From: Bacteroides sp.
GTDB taxonomy: Bacteria; Bacillota; Clostridia; Oscillospirales; Acutalibacteraceae
Length of the DNA: 64,000 nt
Assembly: GCA_023665085.1 (NCBI GenBank)
Contig: JAMPEQ010000001.1
Span: 221,959-285,958, forward strand
Direction of reading: 5' to 3'
Shown: one piece after another, positions 17,779 through 26,234 of the stretch
Position numbering within the stretch: position 1 is the first letter of the stretch
How the letters are laid out: every line of letters begins with the position of its first letter
The notes under the pieces: generated by a model
What the model saw: only the letters and a program-made list of their open reading frames with translations
What the model was told of the DNA's origin: nothing
The model's database searches: none
Translations under genes and position numbers: made by a program

Positions 17779-18789
17779 ATGAATGAGATGAACAAAAAAT
17801 TTGTTACTTCCGAAGTATTTTACGAACGAATAATGAATATAATGGAGTGCAAAGGAATAAGTATCGACGAACTTTATAATATAATAAATAACGAAGTTGG
17901 ATATTGTATAAATAAAAATAACTTAAATATATATTTCCAAAGAGTACCTAGTGTTAATTTTTTAGTAGCATTAAGTAAGTCTTTAAATGTATCAACAGAT
18001 TATTTATTAGGTCTAGAAGATTTTAATTACTATTCGTCTGGATTTGATTATAACTATAATAATAAAAGATATAAAAAATATATAAATAATTATTATTTTT
18101 ATTTCTTTCCAACAGTTTCAAATTCTCCAAAAAAAATAATGAAAGCAGAATTATCTATTGTATTCGATGTTGACTATTTTGTTACATTGAAAATAAAAAC
18201 CGATGAAAATGATAATAAAGAATATTCTGGGAAATTACTTTTATCTAAAGATTATCCTATTGGATATATCTCTTTAAAAGGTCAAAGAATTGGGGAAATA
18301 GTTCACTTATCATTTTTTGATCCAAGTATTAATGGAAATGCTGTTACCATAACTACCATTTTAGGTGCAATGATTTCAATATCAAGTGGAGATTCAAAAC
18401 GAGCACCCGTAATGTCACGATTTTTCATCTCCAAAGAAGATGTCTCAGAATCTGATTATGACATAATCAAATCTCATCTTTATCTAAATAGCAAATTTAT
18501 TAATATTAGTTCTGAATTAATTGAAGTATCATTGTCTACCATTGATATTGACGATAGTCAAAAAACAAAAATATTATCAAGACTTACATCTGCTTTTGAA
18601 GAAAAAAAGTATTTTAAAATTGAAGAAAGCTATTTATTAAACACTTTAAAAAATGATTGCAATTTGTCATCGATTCAAGTCGAGCAAATCATTTCACAAT
18701 TAAGATTAAATTCAGAAGTAGATGCCAATATAAAAATCAATAAATCTTTAGATAGTAGATTATTCAATTATTTATCTCATAAAAATTAA
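17779..18789 (+). CDS. XRE-type HTH regulator with large C-terminal domain
   Basis: 336 residues. Residues ~8-75 fit an XRE helix-turn-helix (FYERIMNIMECKGISIDELYN core, ending VSTDYLLGLEDF). Residues ~95-335 form a large unassigned domain with beta-rich sequence (YYFYFFPTVSNSP; GKLLLSKDYPIGYISLKG; ISSGDSKRAPVMSRFFIS) and a helical end. I recall similar long HTH proteins in gut Clostridia, suggesting a signal-sensing domain, but cannot name a family. It is divergent from the S9-fusion operon across a shared 304-base region, so it is the likely regulator of that operon. No strong ribosome binding site precedes the ATG. A terminator follows at 18838-18864. Confidence 0.8.
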   Translation: MNEMNKKFVTSEVFYERIMNIMECKGISIDELYNIINNEVGYCINKNNLNIYFQRVPSVNFLVALSKSLNVSTDYLLGLEDFNYYSSGFDYNYNNKRYKKYINNYYFYFFPTVSNSPKKIMKAELSIVFDVDYFVTLKIKTDENDNKEYSGKLLLSKDYPIGYISLKGQRIGEIVHLSFFDPSINGNAVTITTILGAMISISSGDSKRAPVMSRFFISKEDVSESDYDIIKSHLYLNSKFINISSELIEVSLSTIDIDDSQKTKILSRLTSAFEEKKYFKIEESYLLNTLKNDCNLSSIQVEQIISQLRLNSEVDANIKINKSLDSRLFNYLSHKN

Positions 18790-18837
18790 TATAAAAGATT
18801 TCTATTAAAATCATCATCAAACAAAGAAACTATGTAT

Positions 18838-18864
18838 AATCCAGAGGAGATTAACCTCTGGATT
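18838..18864 (+). terminator. terminator after the islet regulator gene
   Basis: 10-bp stem AATCCAGAGG / CCTCTGGATT with a 7-base loop followed by TTTAATTTTA. It ends the plus-strand regulator transcript and lies 8 bases from the Maff2 stop codon, marking the right edge of the islet. Confidence 0.8.
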
Positions 18865-18871
18865 TTTAATT

Positions 18872-19210
18872 TTACCCAATAATCAAATCAAGGATTTCTT
18901 TTGCAAAGGTGATAACAATACCACCTGCAAGGGTGAGAAAGCCGTTGGCTCTCTGTGACGGATCGTGTGATTGGAATGATAATCCGACCTGCACAATACC
19001 CCAGCCGAGAATTATCATACCAACGGCACGGATAATACCGAAAATGAAGGTTGAAAGATTATTGATTACAGCGAGAGGATCACCTGCAGCATAAGCAGTT
19101 ACCCCAAAGCAAAAGCAGAATACTACTGTTAAACATACAGCAAGTATTCTGCTTAATTTTTTACCCCTTTTGTTCTCCAAAGGTGATTTGTTTTTATTCA
19201 GTTTTGTCAT
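18872..19210 (-). CDS. Maff2-family small membrane protein of the transfer operon
   Basis: 112 residues: a charged N-terminus, then three hydrophobic segments (ILAVCLTVVFCFCFGVTAYA, FIFGIIRAVGMIILGWGIVQVG, FLTLAGGIVITFAKEILDLI). It matches the short VirB2-like/Maff2 proteins that sit between VirD4 and VirB6 in Tn1549-type ICEs and may form a pilin-like or channel component. Its start overlaps the VirD4 stop by 4 bases. Here it is separated from VirB6 by the 3-kb cargo islet, which is not the usual arrangement. Confidence 0.8.
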   Translation of the reverse strand: MTKLNKNKSPLENKRGKKLSRILAVCLTVVFCFCFGVTAYAAGDPLAVINNLSTFIFGIIRAVGMIILGWGIVQVGLSFQSHDPSQRANGFLTLAGGIVITFAKEILDLIIG

Positions 19211-21015
19211 TTTGAAATTAGCTCCTTTTCTAATATTTCTTCAAGTTCTGTTTCTGTTAAAAGCTCATAGCCATAGTCAGAAACATCTATTTTCTCAATA
19301 TCCTTAAGTGAAATATTGAGAATTTCAATATCTGCAACATCTCTGTTGACTTCATTGTGGATATACGGCTTTGCTCCTCCGTCTTCGGTAAGACTGAATT
19401 TAGGGTGCTTGAATATATCAAACTTAAAATCTAAAATCGGTCTTTCACCACGAATGAACAAAATCGCATATTGATTGTCAAGCATACGCACCTCATCAGG
19501 TGTCATAAGCTCTCTGCCTGCATTTTGGTAGTTCGTAGAATAACTGCCGTTGCGACCTCTGCTTTTGCCGTAGGTGTTGGTGTCGATTGTTTCCTTTCCG
19601 AGCAGTTCGGACACATATTTATGCGTGCTTTGCTCATTGCCGCCAAGATAAAGAAATTCATCACAGTTACCAACTATGGATTCCCATTGCTTTTCAAACA
19701 AGGCTTTGAGCTGTGCCATATTCTGTATGATGATTGATACGGATACACCCCTTGACCTCATTACTGCAAGAATTTTGTCAAAGTCATCAGGCAGTGATAC
19801 ATTTGCAAATTCATCCATAAGAAAATGAACAGGCACAGGCAATGCACCTTTGTGGATATGGTCAGCCGAATAGAATAATTGCTGAAATAACTGTGTGTAA
19901 AGAATGGATACAAGAAAATTAAAACTTGTGTCATTATCAGGTATTACAGCAAATATAACGGTCTTTTCCTCACCGAGTGTGTTCAACTCAAGCTCATCCG
20001 TCTGCGTGAGTGATGCAAGACTTTCAAGGTTGAATTTCTCAAGCCTTGAGATAAGTGTAATTTGAATAGATTTCAAGGTCTTTGCAGAGCCTGAACGATA
20101 GGAATGATAATACTTTACTGCAATGTGTTCGGGATTATGGCGTTCAAGGTCATAGAACAGCATATCAAGTGGACTGTATGACATCTCCTCCTCGTCATCA
20201 ATCGCACCTGCTCTGATCATTTCCATAATCATTGCAAAGTTTTGTTCCTCCTCAGGTGCCTCATAATAGAGATAAAATATGAGTGCAAGTAAAAGCATTT
20301 GTGCTGCATTATCCCAAAACGGATCATTGTTTGTAGAATCCTTTGGCGTTGTACTCTTAAAAAGATTTGTAACAAGCCTTTGAACATCATTATCGCTTTG
20401 GATATAGACAAATGGATTGTAGCAGTCACTGTGTTCCATATCTACTAAATTCAGCACACGCAGCTTGTAGCCTTCATCTTTGAGCATAGAGCCACAGTTA
20501 CGCAATATTTCACCCTTTGGATCAAGCACAACAAAGGAGCAGTTACACTGCATAAGATTTGGTTTTGCATAGAAAAAGGTTTTACCTGCACCACTGCCGC
20601 CTGTGACTAAAGTATTCAGATTTCGTCTGTGCTTTTTAGCATTCAGACCGATACTGACATTCTGTGTCATAATCTTGTTATTGTTTTCAGGCTGTTGGTG
20701 ATATTTCTTGTTTATCCTGAATTTATTGCCCCATTTTGCAGAGCCGTTCTCCTCACCTCGTCGGTAATTTCGCATACTTGAGAAAATAACACCGATAGCA
20801 ATTCCATAGATTAAAAGCAAAATGAGGACAGTTTTTAAGCTGTCCTCACATAAATGTATATCAAAAGGCTTTTCAGTCCACCTTGCAAATGCAGAAAGTA
20901 TTTCAATAAGACCTTCGTCAGCAGACGGGGCAATATATAAACCAATCCATATTACAGGAATAATGCCAAGCAGAGATAAAATCATAATAGCCTGTTTGTT
21001 ATTCCTATCTTGCAT
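19207..21015 (-). CDS. virD4: VirD4/TraG-family type IV coupling protein
   Basis: The start MQDRNNKQ at 21015 is favoured because GAAAGGG lies ~9 bases upstream; longer versions overlap the preceding gene. About 602 residues with two N-terminal membrane helices (IMILSLLGIIPVIWIGLYI; VLILLLIYGIAIGVIF), Walker A in VTGGSGAGKTFFYAKPN (~138) and Walker B in VHFLMDEFANV (~400). It docks the relaxase-DNA complex at the channel and drives DNA transfer. It overlaps the small gene before it and Maff2 after it, showing a tightly packed operon. Confidence 0.95.
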   Translation of the reverse strand: MQDRNNKQAIMILSLLGIIPVIWIGLYIAPSADEGLIEILSAFARWTEKPFDIHLCEDSLKTVLILLLIYGIAIGVIFSSMRNYRRGEENGSAKWGNKFRINKKYHQQPENNNKIMTQNVSIGLNAKKHRRNLNTLVTGGSGAGKTFFYAKPNLMQCNCSFVVLDPKGEILRNCGSMLKDEGYKLRVLNLVDMEHSDCYNPFVYIQSDNDVQRLVTNLFKSTTPKDSTNNDPFWDNAAQMLLLALIFYLYYEAPEEEQNFAMIMEMIRAGAIDDEEEMSYSPLDMLFYDLERHNPEHIAVKYYHSYRSGSAKTLKSIQITLISRLEKFNLESLASLTQTDELELNTLGEEKTVIFAVIPDNDTSFNFLVSILYTQLFQQLFYSADHIHKGALPVPVHFLMDEFANVSLPDDFDKILAVMRSRGVSVSIIIQNMAQLKALFEKQWESIVGNCDEFLYLGGNEQSTHKYVSELLGKETIDTNTYGKSRGRNGSYSTNYQNAGRELMTPDEVRMLDNQYAILFIRGERPILDFKFDIFKHPKFSLTEDGGAKPYIHNEVNRDVADIEILNISLKDIEKIDVSDYGYELLTETELEEILEKELISK

Positions 21016-21202
21016 TCGCATTAGCCCTTTCAACTGTCTTGAATTTCTTTGTAGGTGCTTTACCGACCTTGACGATAAGCTCATCAACTGCATCAGTAGA
21101 TTTCTTTTGCTTAATCAAGTCCGTTCTTTTGTCATTCAAGGCACGGAGTAAAACACCTTGCTCATATTCATCAACAGAAAGATAATAGCGTTCTTCTTTC
21201 AT
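21005..21202 (-). CDS. small conserved ICE protein before VirD4
   Basis: 65 residues, charged and probably helical (SVDEYEQGVLLRALNDKRTD), with no membrane segment. It lies between the ArdC-like and VirD4 genes and overlaps the VirD4 start by 11 bases. Small proteins at this position are common in Tn1549-like elements; function unknown. A GAGG-type ribosome binding site lies just upstream of 21202. Confidence 0.7.
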   Translation of the reverse strand: MKEERYYLSVDEYEQGVLLRALNDKRTDLIKQKKSTDAVDELIVKVGKAPTKKFKTVERANANAR

Positions 21203-21216
21203 TCAGAATACCTCCA

Positions 21217-22092
21217 TTATCGTGCAGGCTCTTTGTTAGCCTTTTCCTTATCCTTCTGCAACTGCACATAAAGATTTTTGCTGACTGCATAAAGTCCGTC
21301 ATTTGCCATAGCAAGATTTGTACGAACATCCTTGTTCTCAAGACCTGACCATTCCTTTGTGGCATTTGTAACATTCATATCAGAATTATCAATGCCGTAT
21401 TTCTGACAGAGCATATATGATGAACATACGGCAGAGGGCAGGCATTCCTGTCTGTTGTACTCATCGCAGCCGTCTGCAATTTCAACAAGTGCAAGCTCTC
21501 TTGCAACATCTTTAAATAATGTAGCAGAATTAGAATTCAATTTGATAAGCAACGCATTTTTATCGTGGTCATAAAATGCCGTTGAATTTGAAACCGGTAA
21601 ATTTTCAACTTTTACTTTTCGCACAGGGGAAGAATCCATCAATGCTATTGCAAGCACTTTCGGCTTATTTTCAATTTTCTGTGGTGGTTTAGGTTCTGCG
21701 TTGGTCTGTGAAATATCATAGACATACTCAACATTGTAGGATCTTCGCTGATTACCCTCGTTATCAATATAATCAGAGGGTTTAAGAATATGGATTGATT
21801 CATCCTCACCGACAGTAACCTCAACATCAAGGTCTTTCCACACGCTCTTTGACTTAAGCTGTGTAGCATCAGGACAGCGTGACATAATGAGAATTGCATT
21901 TGAAACGGAATAGCTTTCCATTCGTGACTGAAAATTGAGGTAGTTTACAAAGCTCTCATCACTCTGCATCATCTCACTGATACTGTCATCAATCGTTTCA
22001 TAAGCGGCCTCTTTTTCTGCTTTCTTGCGAGCTGCATATTCTGCCTTTGTTTCACGCTTTCTGAAATTTCTTTGTTTTGACTTGTAAGCCAT
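21217..22092 (-). CDS. ArdC-like accessory protein of the ICE
   Basis: 291 residues. After a basic N-terminus, residues ~40-120 resemble the ArdC N-terminal domain (FVNYLNFQSRMESYSVSNA, then ATQLKSKSVWKDL), which in plasmid ArdC binds single-stranded DNA. ArdC-type proteins often have a HExxH metallopeptidase motif; the matching place here reads ARELALVEI, so those ligands appear lost. The C-terminus is helical. It may protect incoming DNA or help transfer; this is inference from family likeness. It is 2 bases from the PcfB gene in the mob/transfer operon. Confidence 0.6.
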   Translation of the reverse strand: MAYKSKQRNFRKRETKAEYAARKKAEKEAAYETIDDSISEMMQSDESFVNYLNFQSRMESYSVSNAILIMSRCPDATQLKSKSVWKDLDVEVTVGEDESIHILKPSDYIDNEGNQRRSYNVEYVYDISQTNAEPKPPQKIENKPKVLAIALMDSSPVRKVKVENLPVSNSTAFYDHDKNALLIKLNSNSATLFKDVARELALVEIADGCDEYNRQECLPSAVCSSYMLCQKYGIDNSDMNVTNATKEWSGLENKDVRTNLAMANDGLYAVSKNLYVQLQKDKEKANKEPAR

Positions 22093-22094
22093 AG

Positions 22095-22919
22095 TTATCT
22101 CTCCTTTGGAATTTTAATATTGGGTTTAGGAATTTGATGTTCGCCCTTTGCAACATCAAGAATCTTTGATTTATCTGATTTCTGCTTTTCGGCTGCTTTC
22201 TTAAAATCGTTTAATTTCGATTTAACAGATTCCTTTTTGTCCTTATCGGCAATACCCTTATCAGATAATTGTGTTGTGTCTGTTGAGCTTTGCTCGGACA
22301 GAGGGCTTTCTGTCCTCTCGGTAAAAGGGTTTTCACTGTCATCAACCTCTGTGTCTGCTTTTTGAGCAGGCTCTTTCTCTGCCTTTTCAGTTTCAGGCTC
22401 ATCATCACCAAATATATCTTTATAGAAATCGTCATCTTCTGATTTTTCATCAGACTCGGTTTCTGCATTGTCTTTGGATTCGGATTTTTTCTTTTTGCTT
22501 TCCATATCCTTTTCAACTGCTGTGACAATTTTACCTCTGTCAACACAGGCAAGCTCAAATCTATCCATAATTCGCTGAATTTTTGATGCATCCTCTGCTC
22601 TTGCAATAATATCAATAACAGCGTGCTGATCCTTATTACCTTTTTCACGCAGAACAGTATAGAGTACACCATACTTTTTAGCCTGTTCCTTGAATTTAGA
22701 TAAGTCCTTTTGCTCAACTGAAAATACTTTAAGCTCTTTACCTGATTTAATCATATTGGTAAGCCTTGCTTTACCTTTGGTTTTCTGTTCCTGTCTCAAC
22801 ACAGAAATCAAAAGCATTGCAATATTTTTTGCAGCCTCGCCTGTGATTTTGGCAGCCACCTGAAAGCCTTCAAGGGATAAGCGAACAATTTGTTCGGCTG
22901 CGTCACCACCGTTATACAT
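22095..22919 (-). CDS. PcfB-family (DUF3801) protein
   Basis: 274 residues. The N-terminal ~125 residues match PcfB/DUF3801 (GDAAEQIVRLSLEGFQVAAK; hydrophobic AAKNIAMLLISVL). The rest is a long acidic then basic Glu/Lys/Asp-rich linker with disordered character. In pCF10, PcfB is a relaxosome accessory factor that links relaxase PcfG to the coupling protein PcfC; the same role is likely here because relaxase, PcfB-like protein and VirD4 genes are close together. It overlaps the relaxase stop by 8 bases. Confidence 0.85.
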   Translation of the reverse strand: MYNGGDAAEQIVRLSLEGFQVAAKITGEAAKNIAMLLISVLRQEQKTKGKARLTNMIKSGKELKVFSVEQKDLSKFKEQAKKYGVLYTVLREKGNKDQHAVIDIIARAEDASKIQRIMDRFELACVDRGKIVTAVEKDMESKKKKSESKDNAETESDEKSEDDDFYKDIFGDDEPETEKAEKEPAQKADTEVDDSENPFTERTESPLSEQSSTDTTQLSDKGIADKDKKESVKSKLNDFKKAAEKQKSDKSKILDVAKGEHQIPKPNIKIPKER

Positions 22920-24321
22920 TTCGGTTTTCCTCCTTTGAAATATATTTACTCTTTCGGTTTAGTCTTTCATCATCTGCAATAATCTGCTCGACATTGTTTT
23001 CTAAAATGTGGGAATGTGCAGCAATATCATCGCAGAGTGAAATCTCCCGACGGAGTTCTTTAAGTCTTTGACTTATCCGTGAAATCTCGGACTTAACCTT
23101 TGCCGACTCAACCTCACTTATATTTCTTCTCTCTTTATTTCTCAGGTGTTTACGGTCATCGGTTAAAGTTTCAAGTTCCTTTTGCAAAGACTCTTTATAT
23201 GAGAAAAGCTGCTCGGTAGTATCAATGTGATTTTTACCGAGCAGCTCTGCCTCCTGTGAATATTTATCGACTTTCATTAAATCTTCTCTTAAAAGATAAT
23301 GCAGTCTATTGTAATCTCGGATATTCTGCTTTTCATTCGGCTTATTAAAATATCCGAGCCGATAGCAATAGTATAAATACAAATTATACAGACTGCCTTT
23401 GACTTTACGAGGATTGTATTTCTCATTAGGCACATATATAGCAGGCTGATATGATTTCATATTTATACTCATAAATATATCGTTTTCCTTAATGCGTTCC
23501 TGAATACGCACATTGGTGTAATTTTCACCAAGTCTGTAAAGACGGATTGGCTTATCCCAGCCTTTAGGGGTAACTGTCCAATATTTAAGGGTAGGACTGA
23601 TTTTGTACTTATATCCCATTGCTGAAAGACATCTTTTGAATTCTTCAAGTGTTCTGCTGTTTTCAACTGCCTCATCAATGGCAGCACGGGCAAGATTATA
23701 TCTTGTAGGTATTCCTGCCTGTTCCTTCATTGTTTGTTGACTGTCAAGCAAAGTTACATAATCAGGTTCTTTGTTCCTGTCAGGATTTTCAATAACAGAC
23801 AATCCATATTCCCTGCAAACCTCGTCTGCAATATGCCTGAAATAAAACCAAGCCTTTTCTCTGTTCTGCAATCTCTTGCCGTCAACAAGTGAAACAGAAT
23901 TTACGACATAATGGCAGTGCAGACATTTTGTGTTCAGGTGAGTAGTAACAACGACTTGAAATCTCTCGCCCCATACTCTGTTTACAAATTCAATTCCGAT
24001 TTGTTGAGCAAGATCAGGAGATATGTTATCTGTGTCCTTAAAACTGATATATCCGTGATACGCTTGTATGCCATCCGTTTTATTGTATTGCTCTTTTACC
24101 ATAACAAATTGCTCACGGGCTTTATCAGGATTACAGTTTATTCCTGACACATAAAATTGTTGTTCTGTTTTTTCCTCATCTTTGGCATATTTCAAAACAT
24201 CTTTGAGTGACTGCCATTCCTTTTCGGAATATTTCGGCTTGCGTGTTTTTTCTTCATCCTCGGCATAGTCTATCACTCGGTCAAGATTATCTGTTACCTT
24301 CCATAGCTTTGTTACTGCCAT
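22912..24321 (-). CDS. MOBP-type relaxase of the ICE
   Basis: 469 residues. The N-terminal relaxase domain contains the metal-binding His pattern VVTTHLNTKCLHCHYVVNS (~residues 128-146) and an earlier Tyr-rich segment (IQAYHGYISFK). The C-terminal ~150 residues are charged and coiled-coil-like (KELETLTDDRKHLRNKERR). The protein nicks one strand at oriT, stays bound to the 5' end and pilots DNA through the channel. It follows MobC by 2 bases and precedes PcfB. A second relaxase with only limited similarity is encoded at 62358-63659. Confidence 0.92.
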   Translation of the reverse strand: MAVTKLWKVTDNLDRVIDYAEDEEKTRKPKYSEKEWQSLKDVLKYAKDEEKTEQQFYVSGINCNPDKAREQFVMVKEQYNKTDGIQAYHGYISFKDTDNISPDLAQQIGIEFVNRVWGERFQVVVTTHLNTKCLHCHYVVNSVSLVDGKRLQNREKAWFYFRHIADEVCREYGLSVIENPDRNKEPDYVTLLDSQQTMKEQAGIPTRYNLARAAIDEAVENSRTLEEFKRCLSAMGYKYKISPTLKYWTVTPKGWDKPIRLYRLGENYTNVRIQERIKENDIFMSINMKSYQPAIYVPNEKYNPRKVKGSLYNLYLYYCYRLGYFNKPNEKQNIRDYNRLHYLLREDLMKVDKYSQEAELLGKNHIDTTEQLFSYKESLQKELETLTDDRKHLRNKERRNISEVESAKVKSEISRISQRLKELRREISLCDDIAAHSHILENNVEQIIADDERLNRKSKYISKEENRNV

Positions 24322-24323
24322 AA

Positions 24324-24647
24324 TTATTCCTTATCGGGTTTAAGATATTTTTCATACAAATCGTCTTTCAGTTTTTCAATACTTTCAAACTCTTTATACA
24401 GTCTTGGAACATCAACAAAGCCGAGAGAATTTGCTTTCGCTGCAATCTGATTTATGCTGTTGCCGATTGATGATAAATTTCTTAATGCGTTGTAAAATTC
24501 TTTATCAGGTTTCGGCTTAGGCTTGTATCCGAGAATTAACATACGAACAAGTGCAGAATCAGTCAGGCAGCAAAACTGTGCCTTATGCTTTAAGATTTCA
24601 TTTTCATCAATGTTAAATCTGAATTGTCTGATTATGTTTCTTTTCAT
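24324..24647 (-). CDS. mobC: MobC-like relaxosome protein
   Basis: 107 residues with an N-terminal ribbon-helix-helix-like stretch (RFNIDENEILKHKAQF) and a central segment NALRNLSSIGNSINQIAAKAN, which is the MobC signature of the Firmicutes relaxosome family. It binds oriT and helps the relaxase open the DNA. It sits directly before the relaxase gene and its start lies within the small gene 24613-24768. Confidence 0.88.
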   Translation of the reverse strand: MKRNIIRQFRFNIDENEILKHKAQFCCLTDSALVRMLILGYKPKPKPDKEFYNALRNLSSIGNSINQIAAKANSLGFVDVPRLYKEFESIEKLKDDLYEKYLKPDKE

Positions 24648-24768
24648 TTTCAGTTTCTGCCTTTCTTAATTCATTTTCGGTGTCACGGTTTATCTGCACC
24701 ATACACATACAGATAATTCCTGCCGTTCCACCGATAATAAATCCAATTAAAAAAATCAATATTTTCAT
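24613..24768 (-). CDS. short membrane protein, DUF3789-like
   Basis: A 51-residue ORF. It starts MKILIFLIGFIIGGTAGIIC, a single membrane helix, continues CMVQINRDTENE and ends in a charged tail. AAAGGA lies about 10 bases before the ATG, and the gene overlaps the start of mobC by 35 bases. Proteins of this size with 'GFxxGxxxGIxxMCLxQINR' are typical DUF3789 members in Tn1549-like ICEs. Function unknown. Confidence 0.7.
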   Translation of the reverse strand: MKILIFLIGFIIGGTAGIICMCMVQINRDTENELRKAETENEKKHNQTIQI

Positions 24769-24834
24769 TTTACATTTTCCTTTCGATATTTTGTTAATCT
24801 AAATGGGATAAAATTGTACCTCTTTTGAAACCTC

Positions 24835-24863
24835 TTGACTGCATATCAATATTTTGATATAAT
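24835..24863 (+). promoter_or_regulatory. toxin-antitoxin promoter with palindrome over the -10 box
   Basis: TTGACT (24835-24840) and TATAAT (24858-24863) with 17-base spacing. The palindrome ATATCAA-TATT-TTGATAT (24843-24860) overlaps the spacer and -10 box, as expected of an operator bound by the antitoxin or its complex. Confidence 0.8.
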
Positions 24864-24893
24864 TTGAGTATAATAATAACGGAGGTGAGTTTA

Positions 24894-25157
24894 ATGCCAA
24901 CAATAAGACCAAGTGCAGATTTGAGAAACAGTTATAATGAAATTTCTCAATTTTGTCACGAATATTGTGAACCTGTTTTCATAACAAAAAACGGAAAAGG
25001 TGACCTTGCCGTTTTGAGTATTGAAGCATATGAAAAACTCTGTGGTAAATTTGAATTATATAATCTTTTAAACGAGGGTTTACAAGCTGAAAAATCAGGC
25101 AACACAAAACCTTTTGATGATGTCATAGCTGACTTAAGGAAAGGATTAAATGCCTGA
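24894..25157 (+). CDS. Phd/YefM-family antitoxin
   Basis: 87 residues from the ATG at 24894, which has GGAGG 8 bases upstream; longer versions start inside the promoter region. The N-terminus IRPSADLRNSYNEISQF and FITKNGKGDLAVLSIEAYEKL are the typical Phd/YefM DNA-binding fold. The C-terminal ~30 residues would wrap the toxin. It should neutralise the adjacent toxin and repress its own promoter. The stop overlaps the toxin start by one base (TGATG), on the opposite strand to the transfer genes. Confidence 0.88.
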   Translation: MPTIRPSADLRNSYNEISQFCHEYCEPVFITKNGKGDLAVLSIEAYEKLCGKFELYNLLNEGLQAEKSGNTKPFDDVIADLRKGLNA

Positions 25158-25489
25158 TGTATAAAATTATTGTAACCGAGCCTGCACAAAAAGATTTAAG
25201 CGATGCTGTTTCATATATTTCAAACGAATTAAAAAATAATCAAGCGGCAGTCAATCTTCTTGACCTTGTTGAAAAAACTGTTCATTCATTAACTGATATG
25301 CCTGAAAGATACGCAATTGTTGATGACGAAATTCTTGCAAGAGAAGGTTTCAGATTTATCACAATAAAAAACTATCTCTTGTTTTATATTATTCGTAAAG
25401 AAACTGAAACTGTTGTTGTTCAGCGTTTTCTTTATGCAAGAAGAGATTGGATGAATATTCTTAAATCAGGAGATATGAAAAACAATTGA
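25157..25489 (+). CDS. RelE/ParE-superfamily toxin
   Basis: 110 residues: MYKIIVTEPAQKDLSDAVSYI at the start, a middle YAIVDDEILAREGFRFITIKNYLLFYI and an end VVVQRFLYARRDWMNIL. This is the RelE/ParE fold; the conserved YARRDW end is typical of this clade. RelE-like members cut mRNA at the ribosome and ParE-like members poison gyrase; the sequence alone does not decide. Coupled to the antitoxin, the pair would stabilise the ICE in the host. Confidence 0.88.
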   Translation: MYKIIVTEPAQKDLSDAVSYISNELKNNQAAVNLLDLVEKTVHSLTDMPERYAIVDDEILAREGFRFITIKNYLLFYIIRKETETVVVQRFLYARRDWMNILKSGDMKNN

Positions 25490-25503
25490 ATCTGAATTAA
25501 CAC

Positions 25504-25535
25504 AGCCTGCATGAAAATGTGCAGGCTATATTTTT
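25504..25535 (+). terminator. terminator after the toxin gene
   Basis: 8-bp stem AGCCTGCA / TGCAGGCT, 8-base loop, followed within three bases by TTTTT. Confidence 0.75.
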
Positions 25536-25546
25536 CGGTCCTCTTC

Positions 25547-25576
25547 AAGCCGTGACAAATTGTCACGGCTTTATTT
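25547..25576 (+). terminator. second, stronger terminator
   Basis: 11-bp stem AAGCCGTGACA / TGTCACGGCTT with a 3-base loop, then TTATTTT. It backs up the terminator just upstream and insulates the region on both strands. Confidence 0.75.
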
Positions 25577-25677
25577 TCTCGATTTTTAATCATTATTTTA
25601 ACTTATACCAATATAGTGTCGGAACATCATTATCAGTTTGAATAATAAACTACATCAACTATTGATTAAAGGGGTAT

Positions 25678-25728
25678 TAGGGGCTTGCCCCTAAACAGCT
25701 TTTACTGTTTGGATGTAAGTACAAACAG
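25678..25728. other. candidate oriT or structured cis element of the ICE
   Basis: The 25580-25805 stretch has no gene. It holds a hairpin TAGGGG-CTTG-CCCCTA-type (25678-25693) and two mutually exclusive pairings: AAACAG with CTGTTT (25693-25710) and CTGTTTG with CAAACAG (25705-25728). The segment GTACAAACAGTCTGCTGG resembles GATACAAACAGCTATCCGG in the candidate oriT of the second mob module (61944-61992). This likeness beside two MOBP relaxases suggests origins of transfer. The nick site is not identified. Confidence 0.4.
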
Positions 25729-25805
25729 TCTGCTGGCTAAGATAACGCAATCCTTTTTACGCCATTTTTTCAATTACACAATTCTTTAAGAAAAATCATA
25801 CTTTT

Positions 25806-26234
25806 TTATCGTTCGATTGCCTTTTCAGAATTGCTTTTTTCACCGATTACTATAATTTCACCGTTCTTATTTCGATGAAATTTATCAGGCTTTTCAAACT
25901 GTTTGAAATACTTATCGACAAGTTCCTGCGTTATATCAGCAAGAGTATTTTCACCCTTTGGTGTATGGGCAACGATGAAATTGTCGGCTAAAATTTGATT
26001 AACAACAGGCACATTTTCTTTGATTATTGCAACACGATTAAGCATTTTTCCGTTCTTCACAGCGTCTTTTTGAAAGAGAATTGTAACATCATCAGAGGGT
26101 ATTTTTATCCTGTCAATCTCTCCTCCGACAATAGATTTTATAGCCTGCTCGTCATCCTCAATCTGAATAATTCTTGGCTTTGATTTAGGCTCAACGAGCA
26201 GGACATAGGCTTTGTTTTTTGGCACTTTTATCAT
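25806..26234 (-). CDS. DUF3846-like protein
   Basis: 142 residues. The pattern VLLVEPKSKPRIIQIEDDEQAIKSIVGG-(x)-I, then a central segment ending VAIIKEN and DNFIVAHT, fits DUF3846, a small ICE/phage protein of unknown function. A GGAGG site almost touches the ATG at 26234, so a GTG three codons later (26225, spacing ~10) may be the true start. The start overlaps the end of the toprim gene by up to 44 bases. Confidence 0.7.
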   Translation of the reverse strand: MIKVPKNKAYVLLVEPKSKPRIIQIEDDEQAIKSIVGGEIDRIKIPSDDVTILFQKDAVKNGKMLNRVAIIKENVPVVNQILADNFIVAHTPKGENTLADITQELVDKYFKQFEKPDKFHRNKNGEIIVIGEKSNSEKAIER

